Positions 43,263 through 52,077 of a stretch of DNA of 64,000 nt are shown one piece after another. A program made the translations under genes and the position numbers. Under the pieces are notes generated by a model. The model ran no database searches. It saw only the letters and a program-made list of their open reading frames with translations, and had not been told where the DNA came from. Each line of letters starts with the position of its first letter. The stretch's first letter is position 1. The stretch is from the NCBI RefSeq assembly GCF_023101205.1, contig NZ_CP078078.1:1-64000 (forward strand), in the 5' to 3' direction. This stretch comes from Microbacterium aurugineum (GTDB lineage Bacteria; Actinomycetota; Actinomycetes; Actinomycetales; Microbacteriaceae).

Positions 43263-44210
43263 ATGTCTGCCACCTCCTCCGCCCCTGTCTTCGCGGGCGT
43301 CGTCCCGCCTGTCGCCACCCCGCTGCTCGACGACGGGTCGATCGATCACGTCTCCCTCGCCCGCCTCGTCGACCGCCTCGTCTCCGAGGGGGTGTCCGGG
43401 CTCTTCGCCCTCGGCTCCACCGGTGAGACCGCGTACTTCACCGACGACCAGCGCGTCGAGCTGCTCCGCACGATCGTGTCCGTCAACGCCGACCGGGTTC
43501 CGGTGATCGCCGGCGCCATCGAGCTCACCGCGCCCCGCATCATCGAGACCGCTCGACGGCTGATCGATGCCGGTGCGCAGGCGATCGTCACGACGGCACC
43601 GCTGTACACCCTGAACTCGGCCACCGAGGTGGCCGACCATTTCCGGACCATCGCCGCCGCCATCGATGCCCCGCTGTGGGCCTACGACGTGCCCGTGCGC
43701 GTGCACTCCAAGCTCGGCATCGACCTGCTCGTGCAGCTCGGCACCGAAGGGGTCATCCACGGGGTGAAGGACTCTTCGGGTGACGACGTGTCGTTCCGGC
43801 GCCTGATCGCGGCGAACGACGCGGCGGGTCGACCGCTGCAGCTGCTCACCGGCCACGAGGTCGTCGTCGACGCCATGGCCCTGGCCGGCGCCGACGGTGT
43901 GGTCCCCGGACTCGCGAACGTGGAGGCTGTGGGATACGTCCGACTGTGGGAGGCCGCGAAGACGGGCGACTGGGTCACGGCTCGGACCGAGCAGGAGCGC
44001 ATCAACCGGCTGTTCGACATCGTTTTCCAGCCGAAGGGGCTGTCGGGCGACGCGACCGGTGTCGGTGCGTTCAAGGCGGCGATGCACGCCCGCGGCATCA
44101 TCGACCACGCCACGATGGCGAACACCGTGCAGGCGCTCGACGCCGACGCGGTGTCCCGGATCCGCGCCATCCTCGACGAGCTGCACCTGCTCCCCGTCGC
44201 CGTCGGCTGA
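43263..44210 (+). CDS. nanA: N-acetylneuraminate lyase (DHDPS/NAL superfamily)
   Basis: 315 residues. TIM-barrel aldolase with GLFALGSTGETAYF (phosphate/carboxylate loop), RVPVIAGAIELTAPRIIETA, the Schiff-base lysine in GVKDSSGDD and the Tyr in APLWAYDVPVR. Members of this superfamily include DHDPS and several keto-sugar aldolases; the ROK kinase and NanE genes directly downstream, coupled by TGATG and ATGA, make cleavage of N-acetylneuraminate to ManNAc and pyruvate the best call. Confidence 0.83.
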   Translation: MSATSSAPVFAGVVPPVATPLLDDGSIDHVSLARLVDRLVSEGVSGLFALGSTGETAYFTDDQRVELLRTIVSVNADRVPVIAGAIELTAPRIIETARRLIDAGAQAIVTTAPLYTLNSATEVADHFRTIAAAIDAPLWAYDVPVRVHSKLGIDLLVQLGTEGVIHGVKDSSGDDVSFRRLIAANDAAGRPLQLLTGHEVVVDAMALAGADGVVPGLANVEAVGYVRLWEAAKTGDWVTARTEQERINRLFDIVFQPKGLSGDATGVGAFKAAMHARGIIDHATMANTVQALDADAVSRIRAILDELHLLPVAVG

Positions 44211-45145
44211 TGGAGGAGGTCGTCCTCGCCGTCGACATCGGCGGTACCAAGACGGCCGCAGCGCTCGCCGACCGCCACGACCGGTTGTTGCGGACCGAGG
44301 TGGCAGCGACCCCCGCACCCGAAGGACCGTCAGCCGTCGTGGCGACCGTCGTCGCGCTCGCCCGGCGGCTGCTCGCGGGGTCCGGGTTGCGTCTGTCCGG
44401 GGTCGGCATCGGCACGGCGGGCGTCGTCGACGTCGGGAGCGGCACGATCGTCTCCGCCACCGACACCTTCACCGACTGGCCGGGCACACCGCTCGCCGCA
44501 CTCGTCCGCGCAGGGCTTCACGACCAGCTGATGCCGGACGCGCCCGTGGAAGTGCAGAACGACGTCGACGCGCACGCCCTGGGCGAGTATCGGCACGGCG
44601 CCGCAGCCGGGGCGCCGAGCGCGCTCGTCGTCGCGGTCGGCACCGGGGTCGGCGCAGGGCTCCTCGTGCGTGACAGGCAGATCCGCGGAGCCCATCACGT
44701 CGCGGGCGAGATCGCGCACCTTCCCGTGCCGGGCGCCGTGCACCTGCGCTGCCCGTGCGGACGCCACGGTCACCTCGAGGCGATCGGCTCCGGTATCGGG
44801 ATGCACCGGCATTTCCTCTCGATCGGTGGCGACCCCGGCATCCCCGATGCGCGCGGCATCGCCATCGCGGTCACGGCGGGGGACCCCCTCGCCCGACGCG
44901 CCCTGGACGAGTCGGCCGCCGCCGTGGGGCGTGCTCTCGCAGGCGCGGCGACGCTGCTCGACCCCGAGCGCATCGTGGTCACCGGGGGTGTCCCGAACAT
45001 CGGCGAGGACTGGTGGCGCCCGATGCGCGCCGCGTTCCACGCCGAGGCGATCGATGCGCTGCAGCGCACCCCCATCCTGCCGGGAACGCTCGGCGACGAC
45101 GCGCCGCTGCGGGGAGCCGCGGCATCCGCCTGGAGGAACTCATGA
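44210..45145 (+). CDS. nanK: ROK-family N-acetylmannosamine kinase
   Basis: 311 residues. The ATG shares a base with the NanA stop. ROK features: N-terminal ATP motif LAVDIGGTKTAAALAD, EVQNDVDAHALGEYRHG with the catalytic Asp, ALVVAVGTGVGAGLLV, and the zinc region AGEIAHLPVPG plus CPCGRHGHLEAIGSG. The third conserved Cys (GCxE) is His here. It would phosphorylate ManNAc to ManNAc-6-phosphate for NanE. The nanA-nanK-nanE order supports this over glucokinase. Confidence 0.88.
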   Translation: MEEVVLAVDIGGTKTAAALADRHDRLLRTEVAATPAPEGPSAVVATVVALARRLLAGSGLRLSGVGIGTAGVVDVGSGTIVSATDTFTDWPGTPLAALVRAGLHDQLMPDAPVEVQNDVDAHALGEYRHGAAAGAPSALVVAVGTGVGAGLLVRDRQIRGAHHVAGEIAHLPVPGAVHLRCPCGRHGHLEAIGSGIGMHRHFLSIGGDPGIPDARGIAIAVTAGDPLARRALDESAAAVGRALAGAATLLDPERIVVTGGVPNIGEDWWRPMRAAFHAEAIDALQRTPILPGTLGDDAPLRGAAASAWRNS

Positions 45146-45828
45146 GATTCACCGACACCCTCGAAAGACTGCGGGGCGGACTGATCGTCTCGTGCCAGGC
45201 CTACCCCGGCGAGGCCATGCGGGACCCCCGGACGATGGCGCAGGTCGCCGCGGCCGCCGTGGTCGGTGGGGCCGCCGGCATCCGCGTGCAGGGGATCGAG
45301 GACATCCGCGCGACCGCGCACCTCCCGGTCCCCGTCGTGGGGCTGTGGAAGGACGGCGACGCCGAGGTGTTCATCACTCCGACCCTCGTGCACGCGAAGG
45401 CCGTCGCCGACGCCGGTGCCGACATCGTCGCGCTCGACGGGACGCGCCGACGCCGCCCGGACGGGCTGACCCTCGCGGAGACGATCACCGGCCTCCGTGC
45501 GCACACCGATGCGCTGATCATGGCCGATTGCGGCTCCCTCGACGATGCGATCGCCGCCGAGGCCGCGGGCGCCGACCTCCTCGGCACCACCCTCTCGGGC
45601 TACACGGACGAGCGCCCGAAGAGCACGGGGCCGGACGTGGAGCTCATCGAGCTGGCCGCCGCCCGGTGCAGCCGTCCGATCGTCGCCGAGGGGCGTATCC
45701 ACACTCCGGTGCAGGCCGCGGCCGCGATCAGCGCCGGGGCGTTCGCCGTGTGCGTCGGCACCGCGATCACCCATCCCTCGACGATCACGGCATGGTTCGC
45801 TGAGGCGGTCGGCGGAGCCCGCTCATGA
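45142..45828 (+). CDS. nanE: N-acetylmannosamine-6-phosphate 2-epimerase
   Basis: 228 residues. NanE signatures: LRGGLIVSCQAYPGEAMRDP, AAAVVGGAAGIRVQGIEDIR, VVGLWKDGDAEVFITPTLVH, ADIVALDGTRRRRPDG, MADCGSLDDAIAAEAAGADL, GTTLSGYT and PIVAEGRIHTPVQAA. It converts ManNAc-6-P to GlcNAc-6-P. NagA and NagB are not in the window and must be encoded elsewhere. ATGA overlaps on both sides. Confidence 0.95.
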   Translation: MRFTDTLERLRGGLIVSCQAYPGEAMRDPRTMAQVAAAAVVGGAAGIRVQGIEDIRATAHLPVPVVGLWKDGDAEVFITPTLVHAKAVADAGADIVALDGTRRRRPDGLTLAETITGLRAHTDALIMADCGSLDDAIAAEAAGADLLGTTLSGYTDERPKSTGPDVELIELAAARCSRPIVAEGRIHTPVQAAAAISAGAFAVCVGTAITHPSTITAWFAEAVGGARS

Positions 45829-46745
45829 CCGCGCCGGTCCTCGTCAGCGCGTACCCCGCCTCTCCCGCGCACGAACGATGGGATCCGGCGCTCGAAGCCG
45901 AGCTGCTGCCCGCACTGTGCGCGCTGCCCGGGGTCGGCGGGCTCGAGGTGCCGTGGATGGGAGGCCTCCATCCGTACGACGACGCCTGGTTCCTCGCGAA
46001 CGTGCCGGCGGTCGCGCTCGCCGTGACCCCGATCCCGTTCGTCATGAGGCGACTCGGGGACGATCCCCGGTACGGCCTCGCGTCGGTCGACGAGGACGGA
46101 CGGGCGGCGGCGATCGCCGACCTGCAGGGTGTCGCCGCCGACGTCGCACGCATCAACGACGAGAGTGCCGCTTCCGTCGCGGTGGTCACGGTGCACACCG
46201 CTCCACGAGCGGCTGGAGCCGGGGAGCCCCTCGTGAGGTCTCTCCACGAGATCGCCGCGTTCGAGTGGTCGGGTGCCCGTCTGGTGGTCGAGCACTGCGA
46301 CGCGTTCGTGCCCGGCCAGGTGCCGGAGAAGGGGTTCCTGACGCTCGACGAGGAGATCACCGCGATCCGTGCGGCCGAGGTGCCGATCGGACTGTGGCTC
46401 AACTGGGGGCGTTCCGCGATCGAGCTGCGCCATGCCGATGCCGTGACCGCGCAGATCGCGACGGCTGCGGCCTCCGGGCTCCTCACGGGTCTGGCGTTCT
46501 CGGGTGCGGCGCCGGTTCAGGGACCGTACGGGGCGGCGTGGGTCGATGCGCACCTGCCGATCGCTTCGACCCACCCCGAATCCGGTTCCCTCCTCGATGA
46601 GGCGCAGGTGCTCGAGGCGCTCACCGCCGCGGGTCACGTCGATTGGCTGGGGCTCAAGGTGGCCAGACGCCCCGAGGACGTCACCGCTGCGGATGCTCTG
46701 CGCACGGTCGCCCGGAACCTCGCGGTCGTGCGCGCCGCGGGCTGA
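45825..46745 (+). CDS. DUF4862-like protein in the sialic-acid operon
   Basis: 306 residues, ATGA-coupled to nanE. The sequence looks like a TIM barrel of the xylose-isomerase-like kind: LPGVGGLEVPWMGGLHPYDD, VALAVTPIPFVMRRLGDDPR, VAVVTVHTAPRAAG, RLVVEHCDAFVPGQVPEKGF, PIGLWLNWGRSAIE and STHPESGSLLDEAQVLEAL. Conserved Glu and His residues could bind a metal. I assign DUF4862 from memory of the pattern. A role in handling a sialic-acid derivative (epimerisation or de-acylation) is suggested only by operon position. Confidence 0.68.
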   Translation: MTAPVLVSAYPASPAHERWDPALEAELLPALCALPGVGGLEVPWMGGLHPYDDAWFLANVPAVALAVTPIPFVMRRLGDDPRYGLASVDEDGRAAAIADLQGVAADVARINDESAASVAVVTVHTAPRAAGAGEPLVRSLHEIAAFEWSGARLVVEHCDAFVPGQVPEKGFLTLDEEITAIRAAEVPIGLWLNWGRSAIELRHADAVTAQIATAAASGLLTGLAFSGAAPVQGPYGAAWVDAHLPIASTHPESGSLLDEAQVLEALTAAGHVDWLGLKVARRPEDVTAADALRTVARNLAVVRAAG

Positions 46746-46782
46746 GCGCCGGGCACTCCCGCATCCTCGCGAGATCGAGCTC

Positions 46783-46840
46783 TTGTCCGGCGGGAGGACC
46801 CTCGCTAGAGTGACTTGAAATCAGACATCAGACGTCTGAT
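46783..46840 (+). promoter_or_regulatory. Promoter and GntR operator of the sialidase gene
   Basis: -35 TTGTCC (46783-46788), 17-bp spacer, -10 TAGAGT (46806-46811), then GACATCAGACGTC (46824-46836) inside the larger palindrome ATCAGACGTCTGAT (46827-46840). The site matches 12 of 13 bases of the one at 37716-37728 and has the same position relative to the promoter. Confidence 0.68.
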
Positions 46841-46866
46841 TTCCGCACGAACAGAAAGGTCTGTCC

Positions 46867-49812
46867 ATGCACGTTCCTCCCACGCCCGCCCCCCGGAGTC
46901 GCCGTCGGCACTGGCTGCGATGCGGCACGATCGGGGCGCTGGTGCTCGCGCTGAGCCTCCCGGCCACGGCGGCCACGGCTGCGCCCGCACCCGGCTATCT
47001 GACCGACCCGAACTCCGCGCCCGGCGACTACCTCGAACTGAACCTCGGTGCCGACCGCACCGCGGCGAACTACTTCTACCGCATCCCCGCGCTCGCCCAC
47101 CTCGGTGACGGTGTCGTCATCGCGGCATGGGACGCGCGGCCGGGGAGCGCGGCTGACGCCCCGAACCCGAACTCGATCATCCAGCGCCGCTCGACCGACA
47201 ACGGTCGCACCTGGGGTCCGCTGCAGATCATCGCCGCGGGGAAGACGGGGAGCGACCGGTACGGATACTCCGACCCGAGCTACGTCGTCGACCGGGAGAG
47301 CGGTCGCGTCTTCGCGTTCTTCGTGCACTCCAAGGATCAGGGATTCCAGGGGAGCGCGTACGGAGACGACGATGCGAACCGGCAGATCATGGGCGCTGCG
47401 GTGATCCACTCCGACGACGGCGGAGCGACGTGGAGCGCGCCACGACTGATCACGGACGTCGTGAAGACCTCGAACGGCACGATGAGCGGCGGCGTCTACA
47501 GCCCGGTCGCCGGAGACGTGAAGGGAACGTTCGCCACCTCGGGTGAAGGGATCCAGCTGCGCTACGGCGAGCACGCCGGGCGTCTCCTCCAGCAGTACGC
47601 CGGCACGGTGCGCCAGGCCGATGGATCGACCGCGATCCAGGCGTACTCGGTGTACTCCGACGACGGCGGCGAGACCTGGGAGCGCGGCGAGTACATCGGC
47701 ACCGGAATGGACGAGAACAAGGTCGTCGAGCTGTCCGACGGGCGTGTCATGCTCAACTCACGGGACAGTTCCAACGGGCGTCTGCGCAAAGTCGCGATCT
47801 CTACCGACGGGGGTCACAGCTACGGTCCGGTCATCCGCGACGCCGAGCTGCCCGACCCCACGAACAACGCCTCGATCACCCGTCTGCACCCGGAGGCCGC
47901 CGAAGGCACCGTCGATGCGAAGAAGCTGATCTTCACCAACGCCAACAACGGCGCCAACGGCAACCGCGTGAACGGAGCGGTGCGGCTCTCCTGCGACGAC
48001 GGCGAGACCTGGCCCGGGCTGCGCACGCTCGAGACGGGGACCTTCGCCTACTCGAGCGCGACGGCGATCGACGAAGGCAGGGTGGGCGTGTTGTGGGAGG
48101 CGGGGTACACCGACACGATGCAGTTCTCGTCGTTCGACGAGGAGTGGATGAATGCGGTGTGCGCGCCGCTCTCGGTGCCGGCGATAGCACTCACCGCAGG
48201 CGTGGCCACCGCGGTCCCCGTCACGGTCACGAACCAGGAGGCGACGGCGCTCAGTGGGTCCGTCACCCTCCACACGCCGGCCGGATGGACGGCGACCACC
48301 GCGCAGATCGCGGATCTCGCACCCGGCGCGACCACCACCGTCGAGCTGCAGGTCACCGCACCGCAAGGGGCCGCCGGCGCTCAGCGCCTGCAGGCCGCTT
48401 TCGCGGCCGCGGACGGACGCCTGAGCCAGACGACCGCGACGTTCACGCTGCCGCAGACGTCGGTGCTCGGAGCGACCCTCACGATGACGAACACGTCGGC
48501 GGCGCGGAACGTCGTCACGAACCCGTACACCGCGGGGGAGCAGCTGAGCTTCCAGGTGCGGGTCGTGAGCACAGCGGGCATGACGACGGTCGTGACCCCA
48601 GCGGCGAACACCTTCACCACGGGCTTCGCCCCCACCGCCTGCCGGTGGCTGAGCCTGCCGGCCTACGACGCCTACAACTGCAACACTCCGCGGCGTACGC
48701 TCACTCAGGCCGATATCGACCGTGGCTGGTACACACCCGAGTTCGCCTTCACGGTGGCGCCGGTCGACGGCTCCGCCCCCGCGGTGACCGTGACCCACAC
48801 GGGGGCTCCGGTGGTGCTCCGGGACGGGGTCCTGACCGCCACGATCACGGGGGCGCGGGCCGACGCCGGGCGCGACCTCGGGTCGAACCCCTACACGGTC
48901 GGCGAGCAGGTTCCCTACGCGTTCCGGGTCGACAACGGCAGCCCGATGACCGTGACCGTCGTTCCTGCGACCGGCGACTTCTCGCCGTTCCTCCCACCCG
49001 CGGCCGGGAACTGCCGCTACCGGAACCTGTCGCTCGGCGCGGGCTATGACTGCGGCACGGCACGTCACACCGTCACCCAGACCGACATCGACCGCGGCTT
49101 CTTCGTCGCCGACACGACCTGGACCGTCGAGGCGGCAGGGCAGACGACGACGCAGCTGACGGTGGCGGGGGGAGAAGTCGATGTGATCGCGCGCACCCCC
49201 GCGGTCTCCGGTCAGACCGCAGGCGAGTGGGCGGACGAGAACGGGAACGGGGTGGCGGACGCGTTCGACACCGTGACCTGGACCCGCACCGTCGAGAACA
49301 CCGGCAACGTCGCGCTCGAAGCCGTGACGGCCGCCGGAGCCGACGTGGGTGCGCTCGCGCCCGGTGAAGCGGTGACCCTCGATCCGGTCGTGGTCCGGCT
49401 CACGACCGACGACGTGGCGCAGGGCTCGCTCGCGGCGGAGCCCTTCGAGGCGACGGCGGCGAACGGGGCCCGCACCGTGTCGACCTCGTCCGACGCCGGG
49501 ACGCTGACTCTGCCCACCGCGGCGGCGTGGAGTGCGAAGAGCGTCTACACCGAGGGGGAGCTCGTTTCGCTCGACGGCCGCCTGTGGCAGGCGTCGTGGT
49601 GGACCCGCGACCAGCGCCCCGGCGATCCCGTCGGTCCCTGGCAGGAGCTCGCGTCGGACGAAGAGGGCGCGACGGTGTGGACGCCTTCCCGTGTCTTCAC
49701 CGCAGGCGACGACGTGGTGCACGACGGCACGCGCTTCGAGGCGAAGTGGTGGACGCGCAACCAGCAGCCGCACGCGGCGGCGACCGGGGGTCCCTGGCAG
49801 AAGGTCGGCTGA
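46867..49812 (+). CDS. nanH: Secreted sialidase with C-terminal carbohydrate-binding modules
   Basis: 981 residues. Signal peptide 1-40; catalytic six-bladed propeller with the RIP motif (Arg72, YFYRIPALAHL) and Asp boxes STDNGRTW (109-116), SDDGGATW, SDDGGETW, STDGGHSY and SCDDGETW. An Ig-like NEW3-type domain and a duplicated DUF11-like segment (NPYTAGEQLSF, NPYTVGEQVPY) follow, then a DUF11 repeat (ENGNGVADAFDTVTWT). Two CBM5/12-type modules close the protein (SVYTEGELVSLDGRLWQASW, VFTAGDDVVHDGTRFEAKWW). It should release sialic acid outside the cell for the importer. AAAGG precedes the ATG. Confidence 0.92.
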   Translation: MHVPPTPAPRSRRRHWLRCGTIGALVLALSLPATAATAAPAPGYLTDPNSAPGDYLELNLGADRTAANYFYRIPALAHLGDGVVIAAWDARPGSAADAPNPNSIIQRRSTDNGRTWGPLQIIAAGKTGSDRYGYSDPSYVVDRESGRVFAFFVHSKDQGFQGSAYGDDDANRQIMGAAVIHSDDGGATWSAPRLITDVVKTSNGTMSGGVYSPVAGDVKGTFATSGEGIQLRYGEHAGRLLQQYAGTVRQADGSTAIQAYSVYSDDGGETWERGEYIGTGMDENKVVELSDGRVMLNSRDSSNGRLRKVAISTDGGHSYGPVIRDAELPDPTNNASITRLHPEAAEGTVDAKKLIFTNANNGANGNRVNGAVRLSCDDGETWPGLRTLETGTFAYSSATAIDEGRVGVLWEAGYTDTMQFSSFDEEWMNAVCAPLSVPAIALTAGVATAVPVTVTNQEATALSGSVTLHTPAGWTATTAQIADLAPGATTTVELQVTAPQGAAGAQRLQAAFAAADGRLSQTTATFTLPQTSVLGATLTMTNTSAARNVVTNPYTAGEQLSFQVRVVSTAGMTTVVTPAANTFTTGFAPTACRWLSLPAYDAYNCNTPRRTLTQADIDRGWYTPEFAFTVAPVDGSAPAVTVTHTGAPVVLRDGVLTATITGARADAGRDLGSNPYTVGEQVPYAFRVDNGSPMTVTVVPATGDFSPFLPPAAGNCRYRNLSLGAGYDCGTARHTVTQTDIDRGFFVADTTWTVEAAGQTTTQLTVAGGEVDVIARTPAVSGQTAGEWADENGNGVADAFDTVTWTRTVENTGNVALEAVTAAGADVGALAPGEAVTLDPVVVRLTTDDVAQGSLAAEPFEATAANGARTVSTSSDAGTLTLPTAAAWSAKSVYTEGELVSLDGRLWQASWWTRDQRPGDPVGPWQELASDEEGATVWTPSRVFTAGDDVVHDGTRFEAKWWTRNQQPHAAATGGPWQKVG

Positions 49813-49834
49813 GTCGGCACCGGACGGCATCGCT

Positions 49835-49901
49835 CCGACGAGCGGCCCGAAACTCACAGCCCGTTCCCAGGGCTGCGGGACCAAAACGGGCCGCTCGTCG
49901 G
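49835..49901. terminator. Nested hairpin after the sialidase gene
   Basis: Outer arms CCGACGAGCGGCCCG (49835-49849) and CGGGCCGCTCGTCGG (49887-49901) pair perfectly over 15 bp. Inside the loop CAGCCC (49857-49862) and GGGCTG (49870-49875) form a second stem. It lies 22 bp after the sialidase stop and before msrB; strong terminator candidate. Confidence 0.75.
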
Positions 49902-49950
49902 TTCTCCTCTATGACGCCGCAGCCAGCGACGTCGGACAAGGAGTCAGATC

Positions 49951-50427
49951 ATGTCGAACGACTACGGCAAGACCCCCGAGGCCGTCAGCGGCCTCAGCCC
50001 CCTGCAGTACGAGGTGACCCAGCAGGACGCGACCGAGCCTCCGTTCCGCAACGCGTACTGGAACAACCACGACGACGGCATCTACGTCGACGTCGTCTCG
50101 GGCGAGCCTCTGTTCTCGTCCACCGACAAGTTCGACAGCGGCACCGGATGGCCGAGCTTCACCAAGCCGATCGATGCGGATGCGGTGACCACGCGGACCG
50201 ACCGCTCGCTGTGGATGACGCGCACCGAGGCACGTTCGGCGGGCGCCGACAGCCACCTCGGGCACGTGTTCGACGACGGTCCCCGCGCCGAGGGCGGCCT
50301 GCGCTACTGCATGAACTCGGCGGCCTTGCGCTTCATCCCGGCTGACAGGCTGGAAGAGGAGGGGTACGGTCGCTACAGTCCCCTCTTCGCACACCCCACC
50401 ACCGATTCTTCTGAGGAGCAGTCATGA
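49951..50427 (+). CDS. msrB: Peptide-methionine (R)-S-oxide reductase
   Basis: 158 residues. SelR fold: [40 protein letters not shown], the [10 protein letters not shown] loop and the catalytic Cys in [13 protein letters not shown]. The CxxC zinc pairs of many MsrBs are absent, so this is a metal-free form. It reduces the R epimer of methionine sulfoxide. Overlaps msrA by 4 bp, giving a complete repair pair. Confidence 0.95.
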   Translation: MSNDYGKTPEAVSGLSPLQYEVTQQDATEPPFRNAYWNNHDDGIYVDVVSGEPLFSSTDKFDSGTGWPSFTKPIDADAVTTRTDRSLWMTRTEARSAGADSHLGHVFDDGPRAEGGLRYCMNSAALRFIPADRLEEEGYGRYSPLFAHPTTDSSEEQS

Positions 50428-50969
50428 CCGACACCGGAACCATCACCCGCACGCCCGGGACCGAGACGGCCGTCCTCGCCGGCGGCTGCTTCTGGGGCAT
50501 GGAAGACCTGATCCGCCGCCAGCCGGGAGTCCTCGACACCCGGGTCGGCTACACCGGCGGCTCGAACGACCATGCCACCTACCGCAACCACCCCGGTCAC
50601 GCGGAGGCCGTGGAGATCGTGTTCGATCCGGCGAAGACGACGTACCGCGACATCCTCGCGTTCTTCTTCCAGATCCATGATCCGTCGACGCTGAACCGTC
50701 AGGGCAACGACATCGGGTCGAGCTACCGTTCCGCGATCTTCCCGCTCACCCCTGAGCAGGAGACGGTCGCACGCGACACGATCGCCGACGTCGACGCCTC
50801 GGGCCTGTGGCCGGCGAAGGCCGTCACCACGATCGAGCCCGCCGGTCCGTTCTGGCAGGCTGAGGAGGAGCACCAGGACTACCTGGTCAAGTACCCGAAC
50901 GGATACACCTGCCACTTCCCGCGTGCGGGTTGGGTGCTGCCGAAGCGTGACGAGGCCGCCGCGGTCTGA
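50424..50969 (+). CDS. msrA: Peptide-methionine (S)-S-oxide reductase
   Basis: 181 residues. The active-site motif [13 protein letters not shown], then [30 protein letters not shown] and DRQ-like [18 protein letters not shown] are canonical. Reduces the S epimer of methionine sulfoxide with thioredoxin; complements msrB. Confidence 0.96.
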   Translation: MTDTGTITRTPGTETAVLAGGCFWGMEDLIRRQPGVLDTRVGYTGGSNDHATYRNHPGHAEAVEIVFDPAKTTYRDILAFFFQIHDPSTLNRQGNDIGSSYRSAIFPLTPEQETVARDTIADVDASGLWPAKAVTTIEPAGPFWQAEEEHQDYLVKYPNGYTCHFPRAGWVLPKRDEAAAV

Positions 50970-50995
50970 CGCGGACCTCCCCCGGGAGCTGCCCG

Positions 50996-51052
50996 CCGAG
51001 ACCCCCGCACCGCGCCGAGACCCCCGCACCGCGCCGAGACCCCCGCACCGCG
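50996..51052. repeat. Three tandem 19-bp repeats
   Basis: The unit CCGAGACCCCCGCACCGCG occurs three times without interruption (50996, 51015, 51034), and its first 11 bases start the adjoining palindrome. Without unique spacers this is not a CRISPR; slippage duplication is likely. Confidence 0.85.
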
Positions 51053-51096
51053 CCGAGACCCCCTCCTGCTGGCGCCAGCAGGAGGGGGTCTCGGCG
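51051..51096. terminator. 46-bp perfect palindrome between convergent genes
   Basis: A continuous perfect inverted repeat with no loop, centred on GGCGCC and containing CCCCCTCCTG and CAGGAGGGGG arms. It lies between the 3' ends of msrA and the alpha/beta hydrolase gene and would form a very stable bidirectional terminator. A sister element with the same core arms is at 51985-52028. Confidence 0.8.
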
Positions 51097-51125
51097 GTGG
51101 AGGGGGGTTTCGGCGCTATGCCTCG

Positions 51126-51935
51126 CTATGCCTCGGCGAGGAACGCGACCGCCGCTTCCTTGAAGTCGCGCGAGCCGGGCGCGTTGAAGTGGTTCCGGTT
51201 CGGGATCTCGAAGAAACGCCCGTCGGGGGCCGCGGCGGCCAGAGCCCGGGACCCCTCGATGATCGCGTCCTTGGATCCGGTGGCGAAGAGGATCGGCCGG
51301 GTCGGAGCATCCGAAGGATCGGGGTCGATCATGCCCGAGGCCCGCATGCCCTCCGCGAGCGCGACCAGCGCCTGCAGGTCGTTGCCGGGAACCCTCTCGG
51401 TGAGCGTGATGTAGTTCTGCGTGGTCCGATCCGCGACGGGGGTGCCGTCCGCGATGTAGGCCCGCACCTGGTCGAGGTCGAGCCGGGCGAGGGGGATGCC
51501 GTCGGGCACGCCACCCAGCACGGCCCGTCCGATGCGGTGCGGAAGCTCACGGACGACCTCCCATCCCACGCGGGCTCCGAGCGAGTATCCGACGTAGAAG
51601 GCGTCGTCAACCAGGTACGTGTCCATCACGGTCTCGACGTCCGTGACGAGGGTGCGGATGCGGTACCCGTCGGGGTCATGCGGCTTCTCGCTGAGGCCGT
51701 GCCCGCGTTGGTCGAGTGCCAGTACGCGGTATCCGGCGCCCGTGAGCGCGCGCACCCACCCGGTGAGCACCCAGTTGTCGCGCGCGCTCGAGGCGAAGCC
51801 GTGCACGATCACCACGACGGGGGCATCGAGCTCCCCCCAGGTGTAGGTGGCCAGCCGTGTGCCGTCGAGGGCGTACACGTGCTGGGGGTCGGGCATGGAG
51901 GTCAGGTCGGAGAGCGGGACGGTCACGCCATCCAT
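51126..51935 (-). CDS. Alpha/beta hydrolase
   Basis: 269 residues. Oxyanion region VIVHGFASSARDNW, cap start ALDQRGHGLSEKP, nucleophile elbow VGYSLGARVGW with Ser, and late LFATGSKDAI (Asp) and IPNRNHFNAPG (His). Family alpha/beta hydrolase of the epoxide hydrolase/esterase kind, no signal peptide. The substrate is not predictable. Confidence 0.88.
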   Translation of the reverse strand: MDGVTVPLSDLTSMPDPQHVYALDGTRLATYTWGELDAPVVVIVHGFASSARDNWVLTGWVRALTGAGYRVLALDQRGHGLSEKPHDPDGYRIRTLVTDVETVMDTYLVDDAFYVGYSLGARVGWEVVRELPHRIGRAVLGGVPDGIPLARLDLDQVRAYIADGTPVADRTTQNYITLTERVPGNDLQALVALAEGMRASGMIDPDPSDAPTRPILFATGSKDAIIEGSRALAAAAPDGRFFEIPNRNHFNAPGSRDFKEAAVAFLAEA

Positions 51936-51984
51936 TCTGTCCCTCCCCTCTGTCCCTCGCCTCCGGCCGACGCCCCCTTTCACC

Positions 51985-52028
51985 GTCGAGGCCCCCTCCT
52001 GCACGCGTGTACAGGAGGGGGCCTCGAC
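51985..52028. terminator. Palindromic hairpin downstream of the catalase gene
   Basis: GTCGAGGCCCCCTCCTG and its perfect complement CAGGAGGGGGCCTCGAC surround a 10-nt loop. The inner arms equal those of 51051-51096. It sits 49 bp past the catalase stop on the minus strand and probably ends the fur-katA transcript. The remaining 51936-52077 shows no gene. Confidence 0.72.
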
Positions 52029-52077
52029 GAGCCGCTGGGGCCTCGACCCAAAAGGGAGGGGGAGGAGGGGGCGGGGG

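Noticed and set aside
43263..44210. Dihydrodipicolinate synthase (DapA)
   Set aside because: The fold is shared, but coupling to a ROK kinase, NanE and a sialidase regulon favours N-acetylneuraminate lyase.
50996..51052. CRISPR array suggested by three 19-bp repeats
   Set aside because: The copies are directly adjacent without spacers, and no cas gene is present.
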